Positions 7,086-15,705 of a stretch of 64,000 nucleotides of DNA are shown one piece after another. The position numbers and the translations under genes were made by a program. The notes beneath the pieces are model-generated. The model did no database searches. It was given only the letters and a program-made list of their open reading frames with translations, and had not been told where the DNA came from. Source of the DNA: Caulobacter hibisci (GTDB taxonomy: Bacteria; Pseudomonadota; Alphaproteobacteria; Caulobacterales; Caulobacteraceae); the NCBI RefSeq assembly GCF_016135805.1, contig NZ_JADWOX010000003.1, positions 1 through 64,000 of the forward strand, in the 5' to 3' direction. Positions within the stretch are counted from its first letter, which is position 1. Every line of letters begins with the position of its first letter.

Positions 7086-10000
7086 ATGCGGCGCCCACTG
7101 ACTCATTCGCTGGTCCCTCTGGGCCTCGTTGGCTTGCTGAGCACCGCGCAAGCCCTGGCCCAGCGGCTGGACGCCCCGTTCAACGACGGCTGGCGGATGG
7201 CGACCGGCGACGTTCAGGGCGCGCAAGCCCCGGCCTTCGACGACGCCGCCTGGAAGCCGGTCACCCTGCCCCGCGCCTTCAACGAGGACGAGGCCTTCGC
7301 CGGCGACATCCACGATCAGTCGACCGGGATCACCTGGTATCGCAAGCGCTTCGTGCTGCCGACCCACAAAGGTCCGGCGGCGGGCGGCCGGGCGATCCTC
7401 GACTTCGAGGGCGTGCGCCAGGCCGGCGACGTCTACGTCAACGGCGTGCTGGCCGGCGGACATGAGAACGGGGTCACCGCCTTCGGGGTCGACGCCACCA
7501 AGTTGCTAAAGCCCGCGCCGTTCGTGAACGTCATCGCCGTACGGGTCGACAACGACTGGAAGTACAAGGAACGCGCCACCGGCAGCGGCTTCCAGTGGAA
7601 CAACAACAACTTCAATGTGAACTACGGCGGCATCCACCGGGCGGTGCGGCTGCACCTGACCGGCGACCTGCACCAGACCCTGCCGCTCTATTCCAGCCTG
7701 GGCACGACCGGCGTCTATGTCTGGGCCGACGGCTTCGACATCAAGGGCCGCGCCGCCACCGTCCACGCCGAGAGCCAAGTGCGCAACGACGGCGCCCGCC
7801 CCCGCACCTTCGCCTATCGCGTTACGCTGAAGGACGTCGACGGCAAGCCGGCCGGCCAGTTCACCGCCCCGGCCGTGACCATCGCGCCGGGCGAAACGAA
7901 GATGGTCTCGGCCAGCAAGCGGCTGTCGGACCTGCACTTCTGGAGCTGGGGCTACGGCTATCTCTACGCGGTGACCACCGAGCTGGTGGAGAACGGCAAG
8001 GTGGTGGACAGCGCCCTGACCCGCACCGGCTTCCGCAAGACCGAGTTCAGGAACGGAACCGTCTTCCTCAACGACCGCGCCCTCCAGGTGCACGGCTACG
8101 CCCAGCGCACCAGCAACGAGTGGCCGGCGCTCGGCACCGACATCCCGCCGTGGATCAGCGACTTCTCCAACGGCCTGATGGTGGAAAGCGGCGGCAATCT
8201 GGTGCGCTGGATGCACATCGCCCCGGCCCGCCAGGACGTGGAGTCGTCCGACCGCGTGGGCCTGCTGCAGGCCATGCCGGCCGGCGACGCCGAGAGCGAT
8301 GTTTCCGGCCGCCGCTGGGAACAGCGGGTGGAGGCCATGCGCGACGCCATCATCGCCTTCCGCAACAACCCCTCGATCGTGTTCTACGAGGGCGGCAACG
8401 AGAACATCAGCGAAGACCACATGGCGCAGCTTAAGGTGGTGCGCGATCAGTTCGACCCGCACGGCGGCCGGGCCATCGGCTCGCGCGAGATGCAGGGCAG
8501 CAAGGTCGCCGAGTACGGCGGCGAGATGCTCTACATCAACAAGAGCGCCAAAAAGCCGGTGTGGGCGATGGAATATTCCCGCGACGAGTCCGCCCGGAAG
8601 TTCCAGGACGCCTTCACCCCGCCGTTCCACAAGGACAGCCCCGACTACAACCGCAACCAGGACAGCATGGTCGCCGAGACCGTGCGCCGCTGGTTCGACT
8701 ACTGGCGCGAACGTCCGGGCGGCGGCGACCGGGTCAGCTCGGGCGGGGTCAACATCATCTTCTCCGACAGCAACACCCACTTCCGCGGCGACAACAACTA
8801 CCGCCGCAGCGGCGAGGTGGACGCCATGCGGATCCCCAAGGAGGGCTTCTTCACCCATCAGGTGATGTGGGACGGCTGGGTCGATGTCGAAAAGCCCCGC
8901 GCCCATCTGGTCGGTCATTGGAACTACGCGGCCGGCGTCGTGAAGGACGTCACCGTCGTGTCCAGCGCCGACAGCGTCGAGCTGGTGCTGAACGGCAAGT
9001 CGCTGGGCCAGGGCGTGAAGTCGGACGGCTTCCTCTTCACCTTCAAGGGCGTGGCCTATGCGCCGGGCGCGCTGGTCGCGATCGCCCGCGACGCCAAGGG
9101 CCAGGAGACGGCGCGCGACGAGCGGGTCACGACGGGACCGGCAGTGGCCCTGCGCCTGACGCCGCGCACCGGCCCGGGCGGCTGGAAGGCCGACGCGGCC
9201 GACGTGGCGCTGGTCGATGTCGAGGCCGTGGACGCCGAAGGCCGCCGCGTGCCGACGGCGCTGGATCTGGTTTCCTTCGACGTCGCCGGCCCGGCCGAAT
9301 GGCGCGGCGGCATCGCTCAGGGCGATTCCAAGGGCGGCGCCAAGCCGACCGAGGCGCCCGTCTCGGCCTCGGGCGAGCCGGTGACCAAGGGTCCGGCCGG
9401 CGTGGACGCCGTCACCCAATATGCCGGCGCCAACCGCAAGGACGACAACTACATCCTGGCCAAGACCCTGCCGGTCGAGGGCGGCGTCAATCGCGTGGCG
9501 CTGCGGTCGACCCTGGCGGCCGGCAAGGTGACGGTGACCGCCACGGCCGAGGGCCTGAAGCCCGCGACGATCACGCTGGACGCCGTCGCGCCGACGGCGG
9601 ACGCGCAGCTGCTCCCCGTAAGCCTAGAGCGCGGCCCGACGCCGACGACGCCGGCGTTCAAGGTCCGCCGCGACACGCTGGGGCCGGCGAAGATCCTGGC
9701 CGGCTCCAACGCCGACACGGCCGGCGCGACCGCCGACGACGACGAGACCACCCACTGGGCCAGCGATGGCCAGCTGGCCAACGCCTGGATCGAGTACGAC
9801 CTCGGCAAGCCCCAGGTCGCCGACGAGATGGTGCTGAAGCTGATCGGCTGGCGCCTGCGGTCCTATCCGCTGCGCATCACGATGGACGGCCAAGTGGTCT
9901 ACGAGGGCGAGGCGCCCAAGAGCCTGGGCTACGTCACCCTGCCGCTGAAGCCGGTGAAGGGCCAACGCCTGCGCATCGCCCTGACCGGGGCCACGGCCGA

Positions 10001-10127
10001 CCGCGACGGCTTCGGCAAGATCGTCGAGATCACCGGCGCCAAGGCCGGCTTCGACACCGGCGCCGAGAAGGTCAAGGCCGGCGGGGCCCTGGGGATCATC
10101 GAGGCGGAGATCTATCGGAAGCGGTGA
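7086..10127 (+). CDS. GH2 family glycoside hydrolase with C-terminal discoidin-like domain
   Basis: The 1013-residue exported enzyme has a Sec signal (residues 1-25, ending ALAQ). A jelly-roll sugar-binding domain starts at FNDGWRMATG, then an immunoglobulin-like domain, then a TIM barrel with the acid/base Glu in NNPSIVFYEGGNE (about E439) and the nucleophile Glu in VWAMEYSRDE (about E496). Additional beta domains (about 640-860) follow, then a discoidin/F5-8-like module at about 870-990 (STADDDETTHWASDG...AWIEYDLGKP). GH2 covers beta-galactosidases, beta-mannosidases and beta-glucuronidases; the extended C-terminus is like periplasmic beta-galactosidases. RBS GGGAGAGG precedes the ATG. A GntR-type palindrome is upstream and a TonB receptor is downstream, so inducible glycan use is likely. 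The exact linkage is unknown. Confidence 0.85.
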   Translation: MRRPLTHSLVPLGLVGLLSTAQALAQRLDAPFNDGWRMATGDVQGAQAPAFDDAAWKPVTLPRAFNEDEAFAGDIHDQSTGITWYRKRFVLPTHKGPAAGGRAILDFEGVRQAGDVYVNGVLAGGHENGVTAFGVDATKLLKPAPFVNVIAVRVDNDWKYKERATGSGFQWNNNNFNVNYGGIHRAVRLHLTGDLHQTLPLYSSLGTTGVYVWADGFDIKGRAATVHAESQVRNDGARPRTFAYRVTLKDVDGKPAGQFTAPAVTIAPGETKMVSASKRLSDLHFWSWGYGYLYAVTTELVENGKVVDSALTRTGFRKTEFRNGTVFLNDRALQVHGYAQRTSNEWPALGTDIPPWISDFSNGLMVESGGNLVRWMHIAPARQDVESSDRVGLLQAMPAGDAESDVSGRRWEQRVEAMRDAIIAFRNNPSIVFYEGGNENISEDHMAQLKVVRDQFDPHGGRAIGSREMQGSKVAEYGGEMLYINKSAKKPVWAMEYSRDESARKFQDAFTPPFHKDSPDYNRNQDSMVAETVRRWFDYWRERPGGGDRVSSGGVNIIFSDSNTHFRGDNNYRRSGEVDAMRIPKEGFFTHQVMWDGWVDVEKPRAHLVGHWNYAAGVVKDVTVVSSADSVELVLNGKSLGQGVKSDGFLFTFKGVAYAPGALVAIARDAKGQETARDERVTTGPAVALRLTPRTGPGGWKADAADVALVDVEAVDAEGRRVPTALDLVSFDVAGPAEWRGGIAQGDSKGGAKPTEAPVSASGEPVTKGPAGVDAVTQYAGANRKDDNYILAKTLPVEGGVNRVALRSTLAAGKVTVTATAEGLKPATITLDAVAPTADAQLLPVSLERGPTPTTPAFKVRRDTLGPAKILAGSNADTAGATADDDETTHWASDGQLANAWIEYDLGKPQVADEMVLKLIGWRLRSYPLRITMDGQVVYEGEAPKSLGYVTLPLKPVKGQRLRIALTGATADRDGFGKIVEITGAKAGFDTGAEKVKAGGALGIIEAEIYRKR

Positions 10128-10150
10128 GGATGCTGACCCTTCCCCTGCAT

Positions 10151-10285
10151 CCCGTCATTCCCGCCCTTGTGGCGGGAAACCCTGGTTCCGCCGCACGTGA
10201 GGCGCCAGCGGACTGCTTGGCAGTCCGCCTCTTCCGCCCTTGCCGCTGACAGAGGGGTTCCCGCCACAAGGGCGGGAATGACGGG
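10151..10285. repeat. 135-bp element with perfect 28-bp terminal inverted repeats
   Basis: The arms 10151-10178 and 10258-10285 are perfect reverse complements (CCCGTCATTCCCGCCC... and ...GGGCGGGAATGACGGG). Inside is a second perfect hairpin, GCGGACTGC-TTG-GCAGTCCGC (10208-10228). It codes for nothing and sits between two co-oriented genes, GH2 and the TonB receptor. It may be a MITE-like repeat that now acts as an attenuator or mRNA-processing site. Confidence 0.8.
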
Positions 10286-10412
10286 AGTTAGGGAGATACC
10301 CAACCTGTACTTCCCGTAATGATTTCCTATATTTAATCCACATTTCAGCCGTTTAATTTGAGATCGACGCCTCCAAGCGGCAAGACCTTCCCCGGGATTG
10401 AGGGGAAGTTAG

Positions 10413-12485
10413 ATGTCCAAGTCCGCGTTGTTCGCCACCGCCGCCGCCCTGCTGTTCGCCGCCGGCGCGGCCCAGGCCGCCGATACGGCGCAGGCCGCCC
10501 AGGCGCCGGTTCCGACCGGCCCGGTCAGCCAGGCGCCGCTGGACGACGCCGCCCAGAAGGGCGTGCTGGTGTTCGTGCCGGACTTCTTCTCGACCCTTCG
10601 CCCCAACACCGCCCTCGACATGGTCGAGCGCCTGCCCGGCTTCGTGGTCAATGACGGGGCCGGCACGCGCGGCTTCGAGGGCTCGGTCGGCAACATCCTG
10701 ATCAACAACAACCGTCCGGCCTCGAAGAACGACACCGGCTCCAACGTGCTGTCGCGCACCCCGGCCAACCAGGTCGAGCGCATCGAGCTGATCCGCGGCG
10801 GCGCCCCGGGCATCGACATGCAGGGCTATGGCGTCGTGGCCAACGTGATCCTCAAGAAGGGCGTCAGCCGCCAGTCGATCCTGACCCACAACAGCGCCAT
10901 CTTCGACGGCGGCAAGGACCTCTACGGCGGCTCCTACCAGTTCACCGCCCGCGACGGCGAGAAGAGCTGGGGCGTCACCCTGTCGGACGGCATCAGCTCC
11001 AGCGACTCCAACGGCGACGGCCGCCTGACCCGCCGCAGCGCCGCCGGCGCCCTGCTGCGCGACGAGAGCTTCCTGAACGACGGCTACGGCGGCAGCACCG
11101 GCATCCGCGGCAACTATTCGGGCCCGGTCGCCGGCGGCAAGCTGGAGGCCACCGCCAAGTACGGGATCAGCAACTGGGACGAATGGCAGGAAACCGCCTC
11201 GCCCACCGCCTTCCGCCGCAGTGCCTACGAAGAGGACAACAAGTCCGGCGAGTTGGGTCTGACCTACACCCGCCCGCTGGCCCCGCGCTGGTCGCTGGAG
11301 ACCCGGGCGATCCACGAGTTCAGCAGCTATGACGAGGTGGCGACCTACGGCCAGACCGTCGGCGGCGTGGCGGGCGGCGAGGAGCGCTTCACCGCCGAGG
11401 GCAAGACCCAGGAATCGATCCTGCGCGCCCTGGTGCGCCACGAGCGTTCGGCGGGCCTGACCCTCGAGGCCGGCGGCGAGGTCGCCTACAACATGCTCGA
11501 CGTCGACCAGGCCTATTCGGTGGGCGGCACGCCGATCGTGCTGCCCTCGGCCTCGGTCAAGGTCGAGGAACTGCGCGGCGAACTGTTCACCAAGGGCACC
11601 TGGCGGGTGAACCCCAAGCTGACCCTGGAGGGCGGCCTGCGGCTGGAGACCTCGACCATCAGCCAGTCGGGCGACGCCGACCAGGAGAAGAGCTTCTTCT
11701 ACGCCAAGCCCCGCTTCCAGGCGACCTGGACGCCCAAGGCCGGCCACCAGGTCCGCTTCCGCTTCGAGCGCGAACTGGGCCAGCTGGACTTCGGCGACTT
11801 CGCCGCCTCGGCCGAGTTCAGCGAGGGCAACGTCTATGCCGGCAACGTCGACCTGGTGCCCGAGCAGCGCTGGATCTCGGAACTGAGCTACGAGCGGCGC
11901 TTCTGGGGCCAGGGCGTGGTGGCCCTGACCCTGCGCCACGACGAGATCATCGGTGTCATCGACCGCCTGCCGATCGGCGCGAACCAGTCGGCGACCGGCA
12001 ACATCGGCGACGGCACGCTGGACAAGCTGGCGCTCAACATCGTGGTGCCGACCGACAAGCTGGGGATCAAGGGCGGCCGCTTCACCTTCAAGAACGACTG
12101 GAACCAGACCAAGGTCGTCGATCCGACCACGGGCAAGGAACGGCCGATCTCGCAGGTCCGCCCGACCCAGGCCAATCTCGGCTTCGAGCAGGACATCGTC
12201 AGCTGGAAGACCCAGTGGGGGATCAACTGGCTGCCGCTGCTGGGTCAGGGCACCTACGGCCCCGACCAGACCAGCAAGTGGCGCGGCACGAACTATTACG
12301 AGGCCTTCGTCGAGTACAAGCCGACCACGACCCTGGCCATCCGCGCCCAGCTGAACCTGTGGGACGACTTCGTCATCACCCGCACGGTCTACGCCAGCCG
12401 CAGCCCGCGCACGATCGACTATGTCGAGGTCCGCGACATCGACCCGCGGACGTTCGTGCAGCTGAGGGTGCGGAAAACGTTTTAA
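10413..12485 (+). CDS. TonB-dependent outer membrane receptor, probable glycan uptake
   Basis: The 690-residue product has a Sec signal (about 1-22, AAGAAQAAD). A plug domain follows with LDMVERLPGFVVNDGAGTRG, the INNNRPASKNDT region and NQVERIELIRGG. The rest is a long beta-barrel ending in the aromatic outer-membrane signature (VRKTF). The classical VVVTG TonB-box context is absent; GVLVFVPDFF just before the plug may serve instead. It lies 285 bp downstream of the GH2 gene on the same strand, separated by the inverted-repeat element, and likely imports an oligosaccharide that GH2 or GH95 then degrades. The substrate is inferred from context only. Confidence 0.82.
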   Translation: MSKSALFATAAALLFAAGAAQAADTAQAAQAPVPTGPVSQAPLDDAAQKGVLVFVPDFFSTLRPNTALDMVERLPGFVVNDGAGTRGFEGSVGNILINNNRPASKNDTGSNVLSRTPANQVERIELIRGGAPGIDMQGYGVVANVILKKGVSRQSILTHNSAIFDGGKDLYGGSYQFTARDGEKSWGVTLSDGISSSDSNGDGRLTRRSAAGALLRDESFLNDGYGGSTGIRGNYSGPVAGGKLEATAKYGISNWDEWQETASPTAFRRSAYEEDNKSGELGLTYTRPLAPRWSLETRAIHEFSSYDEVATYGQTVGGVAGGEERFTAEGKTQESILRALVRHERSAGLTLEAGGEVAYNMLDVDQAYSVGGTPIVLPSASVKVEELRGELFTKGTWRVNPKLTLEGGLRLETSTISQSGDADQEKSFFYAKPRFQATWTPKAGHQVRFRFERELGQLDFGDFAASAEFSEGNVYAGNVDLVPEQRWISELSYERRFWGQGVVALTLRHDEIIGVIDRLPIGANQSATGNIGDGTLDKLALNIVVPTDKLGIKGGRFTFKNDWNQTKVVDPTTGKERPISQVRPTQANLGFEQDIVSWKTQWGINWLPLLGQGTYGPDQTSKWRGTNYYEAFVEYKPTTTLAIRAQLNLWDDFVITRTVYASRSPRTIDYVEVRDIDPRTFVQLRVRKTF

Positions 12486-12495
12486 CGCTCTGGGT

Positions 12496-12656
12496 CCCTC
12501 TCCCCTTGCGGGAGAGGGTGGCCCGCGAAGCGGGTCGGGTGAGGGGTCGCACCAACAGCAACGCCGCGACGGCCGATCAGCTGTCGCGGCGTCTTGCTTT
12601 TGAGAGACCCCTCATCCGTCGCCTACGGCGACACCTTCTCCCGCAAGGGGAGAAGG
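12496..12656. repeat. Composite palindromic element, copy 1
   Basis: Order: CCCTCTCCC/GGGAGAGGG stem (12496-12518); CCCGC-GAA-GCGGG (12522-12534); a central terminator-like stem; GTCGCC-TAC-GGCGAC (12618-12632); CCTTCTCCC/GGGAGAAGG (12634-12656). It fills the space between the convergent TonB receptor and pgi genes. Copy 2 (28267-28430) has the same layout with compensatory stem changes. Confidence 0.85.
12561..12592. terminator. Bidirectional terminator-like hairpin within composite element 1
   Basis: ACGCCGCGAC (12561-12570) pairs perfectly with GTCGCGGCGT (12583-12592), followed by CTTGCTTTT on the plus strand. It stands between convergent genes, so it can end transcripts from both sides. 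Confidence 0.6.
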
Positions 12657-12665
12657 ATCGGGACC

Positions 12666-14285
12666 TTATTTCTTCAACCGCCCGATCAGCGCCGAGGTCG
12701 ACGGATCGTGCGCGCCCACGGCGCCGGCTTCCAGTTCCGGCAGGATGCGGCCGGCCATCACCTTGCCGAGCTCCACGCCCCACTGGTCGAAGCTGTTGAT
12801 CCCCCAGATCACGCCCTCGACGAAGGTCTTGTGCTCATAGAGGGCGATAAGGGCGCCGAAGGTTTGCGGCGTCAGGCGGTCGAGCAGGACGAGCGTCGAT
12901 GGACGGTTGCCGGCGAAGGTGCGCTGCGGGGCCAGGGTGGCGATTTCGGCTTCCGGGACGCCCTTGGCCTGCAGCTCGGCGACCACGTCTTCCGTCGTGC
13001 GGCCGACCATGAAGGCCTCGGCCTGGGCCAGCAGGTTCGACAGCAGCTTCTCGTGCATGCCGGCCGGACCTTCATCCGACTTGGCCAGGCCGATCAGCTC
13101 CATCGGCGTGATGTCGGTCCCCTGGTGCATGCACTGGAAATAAGCGTGCTGGACGTTGGTGCCCTCGTCGCCGAACACGACGGTGGCCGTGCCGCGCGCG
13201 GCCGGCTGGCCGTTGGGGCCGACCGACTTGCCGTTGCTCTCCATCTCCAGCTGCTGGAGGAACGAGGCCAGGCGCCGCAGGCGGTGCGAGTACGGCACGA
13301 CCGAGCGGGCGCGGCGGTCCAGGCCGTTGCGGTTGAAGATCTGGGCCAGGGCCACCAGCACCGGGGCGTTCTTCTCCAGCGGGGCCGAAGCGAAGTGGGC
13401 GTCCATCTCGGCCGCCCCGTCGAGGAAGCCCTGGAACACGTCCCAGCCGGCGGCGACGGCCACCGACAGGCTGACCGCCGACCACAGCGAATAGCGGCCG
13501 CCGACCCAGTCCCAGAAACCGAACACCCGCTCGTCGGCGACGCCGAAGGCCGAGGTCTTGTCGAGCGCGGTGGAAACGGCGGCCAGGTGGGCGTTGGCGC
13601 CCTGCTCGCCCACGGCTTCGACCAGCCAGGCGCGGGCGGCGGCGGCGTTGGACATGGTCTCCTGGGTGGTGAAGGTCTTGGAGACCACCACCACCAGGGT
13701 CTCTTCCGGATCCAGGTCGGCCGTGGTCAGCAGGAACTCGGCGCCGTCCACGTTGGCCACGAAGCGCAGGTCGATCTCCGGCTTCACCGGACGCAGGGCG
13801 TCCCACAGCAGGCGGGGACCCAGGTCGCTGCCGCCGATGCCGATGTGCAGGATCGCCTTGAACGGCTTGCCGGTGGCGCCCTTGATCGCGCCCGAGCGGA
13901 CGGCCTCGGCGAAGGCCTTCATCCGGCCACGGACGGCCTCGACATCGGCCATCACCGAGACGCCCTGGGCCTTGATGTCGGCGTCGGCCTTGGCGCGCAG
14001 GGCCACGTGCAGCACGGCGCGGCCTTCGGACGAATTGATCGCCTCACCGCCCAGCATGCGGGCGCGGGCGCCTTCGACGTCGGCGGCGTGGGCCAGGTCG
14101 AGCGCGGCTTCCAGGCCGGCCTCGTCCCAGGCCTGCTTGGAGAGGTCGAGATGCAGGCCGGCGACGTCGAGGGTCAGGTTTTCCAGGCGCTGCGGCTCGG
14201 CGTCGAAGAACTCGACGATGCGCTTCTCCCCGGCGGCCTTGGCGGCGGTTTCCAGGCGGGTCCAGGCGGCGTCGAGATCGGCCAC
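12666..14285 (-). CDS. pgi: Glucose-6-phosphate isomerase
   Basis: The 539-residue cytoplasmic enzyme interconverts glucose-6-phosphate and fructose-6-phosphate. Family signatures are seen: GIGGSDLGPRLLWDAL (residues about 145-160), FGFWDWVGGRYSLWSAVSLS near 260, and the C-terminal NSFDQWGVELGKVMA near 495 with the catalytic-region Lys. Translation starts at GTG (14285) behind a strong AGGAGA site. Length is normal for bacterial PGI. In organisms using the Entner-Doudoroff route it mainly feeds hexose into that path or supplies fructose-6-phosphate for sugar nucleotides. The gene stands alone, divergent from the small exported protein. Confidence 0.96.
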   Translation of the reverse strand: MADLDAAWTRLETAAKAAGEKRIVEFFDAEPQRLENLTLDVAGLHLDLSKQAWDEAGLEAALDLAHAADVEGARARMLGGEAINSSEGRAVLHVALRAKADADIKAQGVSVMADVEAVRGRMKAFAEAVRSGAIKGATGKPFKAILHIGIGGSDLGPRLLWDALRPVKPEIDLRFVANVDGAEFLLTTADLDPEETLVVVVSKTFTTQETMSNAAAARAWLVEAVGEQGANAHLAAVSTALDKTSAFGVADERVFGFWDWVGGRYSLWSAVSLSVAVAAGWDVFQGFLDGAAEMDAHFASAPLEKNAPVLVALAQIFNRNGLDRRARSVVPYSHRLRRLASFLQQLEMESNGKSVGPNGQPAARGTATVVFGDEGTNVQHAYFQCMHQGTDITPMELIGLAKSDEGPAGMHEKLLSNLLAQAEAFMVGRTTEDVVAELQAKGVPEAEIATLAPQRTFAGNRPSTLVLLDRLTPQTFGALIALYEHKTFVEGVIWGINSFDQWGVELGKVMAGRILPELEAGAVGAHDPSTSALIGRLKK

Positions 14286-14388
14286 AAGCGTCTCCTAATG
14301 TAGTAAAACGGTGTTTACGGAAGCGGGCTTACCAAAGGTCCGTCTCGACGTCATGAAGACCAATGACGTTTTTCGCCCGGAGCGTGCG

Positions 14389-14880
14389 ATGTCCTGCGAT
14401 GCGATCGCCTTTTCCGCCATGCTTTGGCTGGCCTCGACCGGTTCGGCGGCGCCTGTCGACCAGGCTCCGGCCGTGGTGCAGCAGGGTCAGGCCCCGGCTT
14501 CGGTGGCGAGCGAGCCCCTCTTTGCCGATATCGTGAAAAGGGCTGGGGCGCTGAAGCACCAGGTCGAGGGCTATCGTGAGGCCCTGCCGAAGGATCCGGC
14601 CGCCGCCGCCGTGCCGCTGGCCGGCTTCACCGCCTTCAAGGCCGAGATCGAGGCCCTGTCGGCGCTCGACATGAAGGGCCACGTCACGCTGAAGGAGCGC
14701 GGCGCGGTCGACGACCTGAAATGCATCCTGCGCGGCATCAGCCAGGACCTGCCCGAGAAGCTGACGGCGATGGCCGAGGCCAAGACCGTCAAGACCCAGG
14801 ACCAGGCCCTGCGCGACATGGTCTACCTGCTGAACGACAACGTCGAGGTCATCACGGCGCCGCCGCAGCCGGCGGCCTAA
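14389..14880 (+). CDS. Small exported protein of unknown function
   Basis: I do not recognise a family. From ATG 14389 (GGAG at about 14379) the product is 163 residues with a likely signal peptide (MSCDAIAFSAMLWLASTGSAAP). An in-frame ATG at 14353 would lengthen the N-terminus by 12 residues and weaken the signal. The mature part is Ala/Lys/Glu-rich and predicted mostly helical (LFADIVKRAGALKHQVEGYREALPKD, LKERGAVDDLKCILRGISQDL), with one Cys. Codon use fits the genome. It is divergent from pgi and convergent with the redoxin gene. A periplasmic location is inferred. Confidence 0.65.
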   Translation: MSCDAIAFSAMLWLASTGSAAPVDQAPAVVQQGQAPASVASEPLFADIVKRAGALKHQVEGYREALPKDPAAAAVPLAGFTAFKAEIEALSALDMKGHVTLKERGAVDDLKCILRGISQDLPEKLTAMAEAKTVKTQDQALRDMVYLLNDNVEVITAPPQPAA

Positions 14881-14884
14881 TTTT

Positions 14885-14905
14885 CCCTCTCCCAGGGGGA
14901 GAGGG
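14885..14905. repeat. Single REP-type hairpin
   Basis: CCCTCTCCC-AGG-GGGAGAGGG forms a perfect 9-bp stem with a 3-nt loop between the convergent stop codons at 14880 and 14913. It is the same outer stem as in the composite elements and is probably used as a bidirectional transcript end. Confidence 0.6.
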
Positions 14906-14912
14906 TCGCTGC

Positions 14913-15515
14913 TTAAGCATCCTTGTACTTCACCGCGCAGCCATACGGCTGGCTGGCCGGCACAGCGACCTTGCGGCCGGCCTTGAGGTCCGACAGCGCG
15001 GCGGCGACGTAGTTCTTGGCGCCGGCGATGTCCTCGACCTTGTTGCTGGGCCTGTCGTCGATGGCGCCCTGGTAGACGACCTGCCCGGCCGGATCGATGA
15101 CGAACATGTGCGGGGTGGTCTTGGCCTTGTAGGCGGTGGCGACCACGCCTTCGGAGTCGAGCAGCAGGGTGGTCGGCTTGGCGCCCTTGGCGTTGATCCA
15201 GGTCCGGGCCTGGCCGCCGTCGGCGAAATAGCCCTGCTTGCCGGGGGCCGAGGAGGCGACGCTGAGCCAGACGACGCCGTCGGCGGTGGCGGCCTGCTGC
15301 AGGCCCTGCATGTTCCCCGAATAGTGCTTCTTCACATAGGGGCAGCCCTCGTTGACCCATTCGAGCACGACGGTCTTGCCCTTGAACTCGGCCAGCGAGC
15401 GGGTCTTGCCGTCGATGTCCTTGGCGGTGAAGGCCGGAGCCGGCCCGGCGAGCGCGAGGCTGGGAGCGAGCACAACCAGCGGGGCGCTGGCGACGATCAG
15501 GCGACGGGTGATCAT
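14913..15515 (-). CDS. Exported thioredoxin-fold redoxin (AhpC/TSA-like)
   Basis: The 200-residue product has a signal peptide (MITRRLIVASAPLVVLAPSLALAG) and a thioredoxin-like domain: PAPAFTAKDIDGKTRSLAEFKGKTVVLEWVNEGCPYVKKHY, with TPHMFVIDPAGQVVYQGAIDD containing the cis-Pro region. The active site is GCPYVKK, a single Cys rather than CxxC, typical of the redoxin-domain proteins annotated as thioredoxin family or peroxiredoxin-like. A second Cys lies near the C-terminus (PYGCAVKY). The ATG at 15515 follows GGAG. It likely acts in the periplasm or at the membrane in thiol redox chemistry; a DsbD-type reductase lies 1 kb away and may supply electrons, which is inference. Confidence 0.8.
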   Translation of the reverse strand: MITRRLIVASAPLVVLAPSLALAGPAPAFTAKDIDGKTRSLAEFKGKTVVLEWVNEGCPYVKKHYSGNMQGLQQAATADGVVWLSVASSAPGKQGYFADGGQARTWINAKGAKPTTLLLDSEGVVATAYKAKTTPHMFVIDPAGQVVYQGAIDDRPSNKVEDIAGAKNYVAAALSDLKAGRKVAVPASQPYGCAVKYKDA

Positions 15516-15705
15516 GGGAAAATCTCCGAGGGGCGACAGTCGGCTTTGCGAGACATTCTCACAGATCGTCCTGCGGTGGAACAGCGCACCGGGCGCGCAA
15601 TTCTTTGTAATCGACGGCCAAGCTTCACCATGACCGCTTGATCCGCCGCATTTCGGCCGCCAGAAGACGGCATCGCTCGCCCGTTCCTCCCAATCCCGCC
15701 AGACC

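Noticed and set aside
10151..10285. Considered as an insertion sequence with terminal repeats
   Set aside because: No transposase gene and no visible target-site duplication; kept only as a small inverted-repeat element.
12594..14303. 569-codon frame antisense to pgi
   Set aside because: His/Gln/Gly/Ala-rich antisense reading with no domains; pgi on the other strand is complete.
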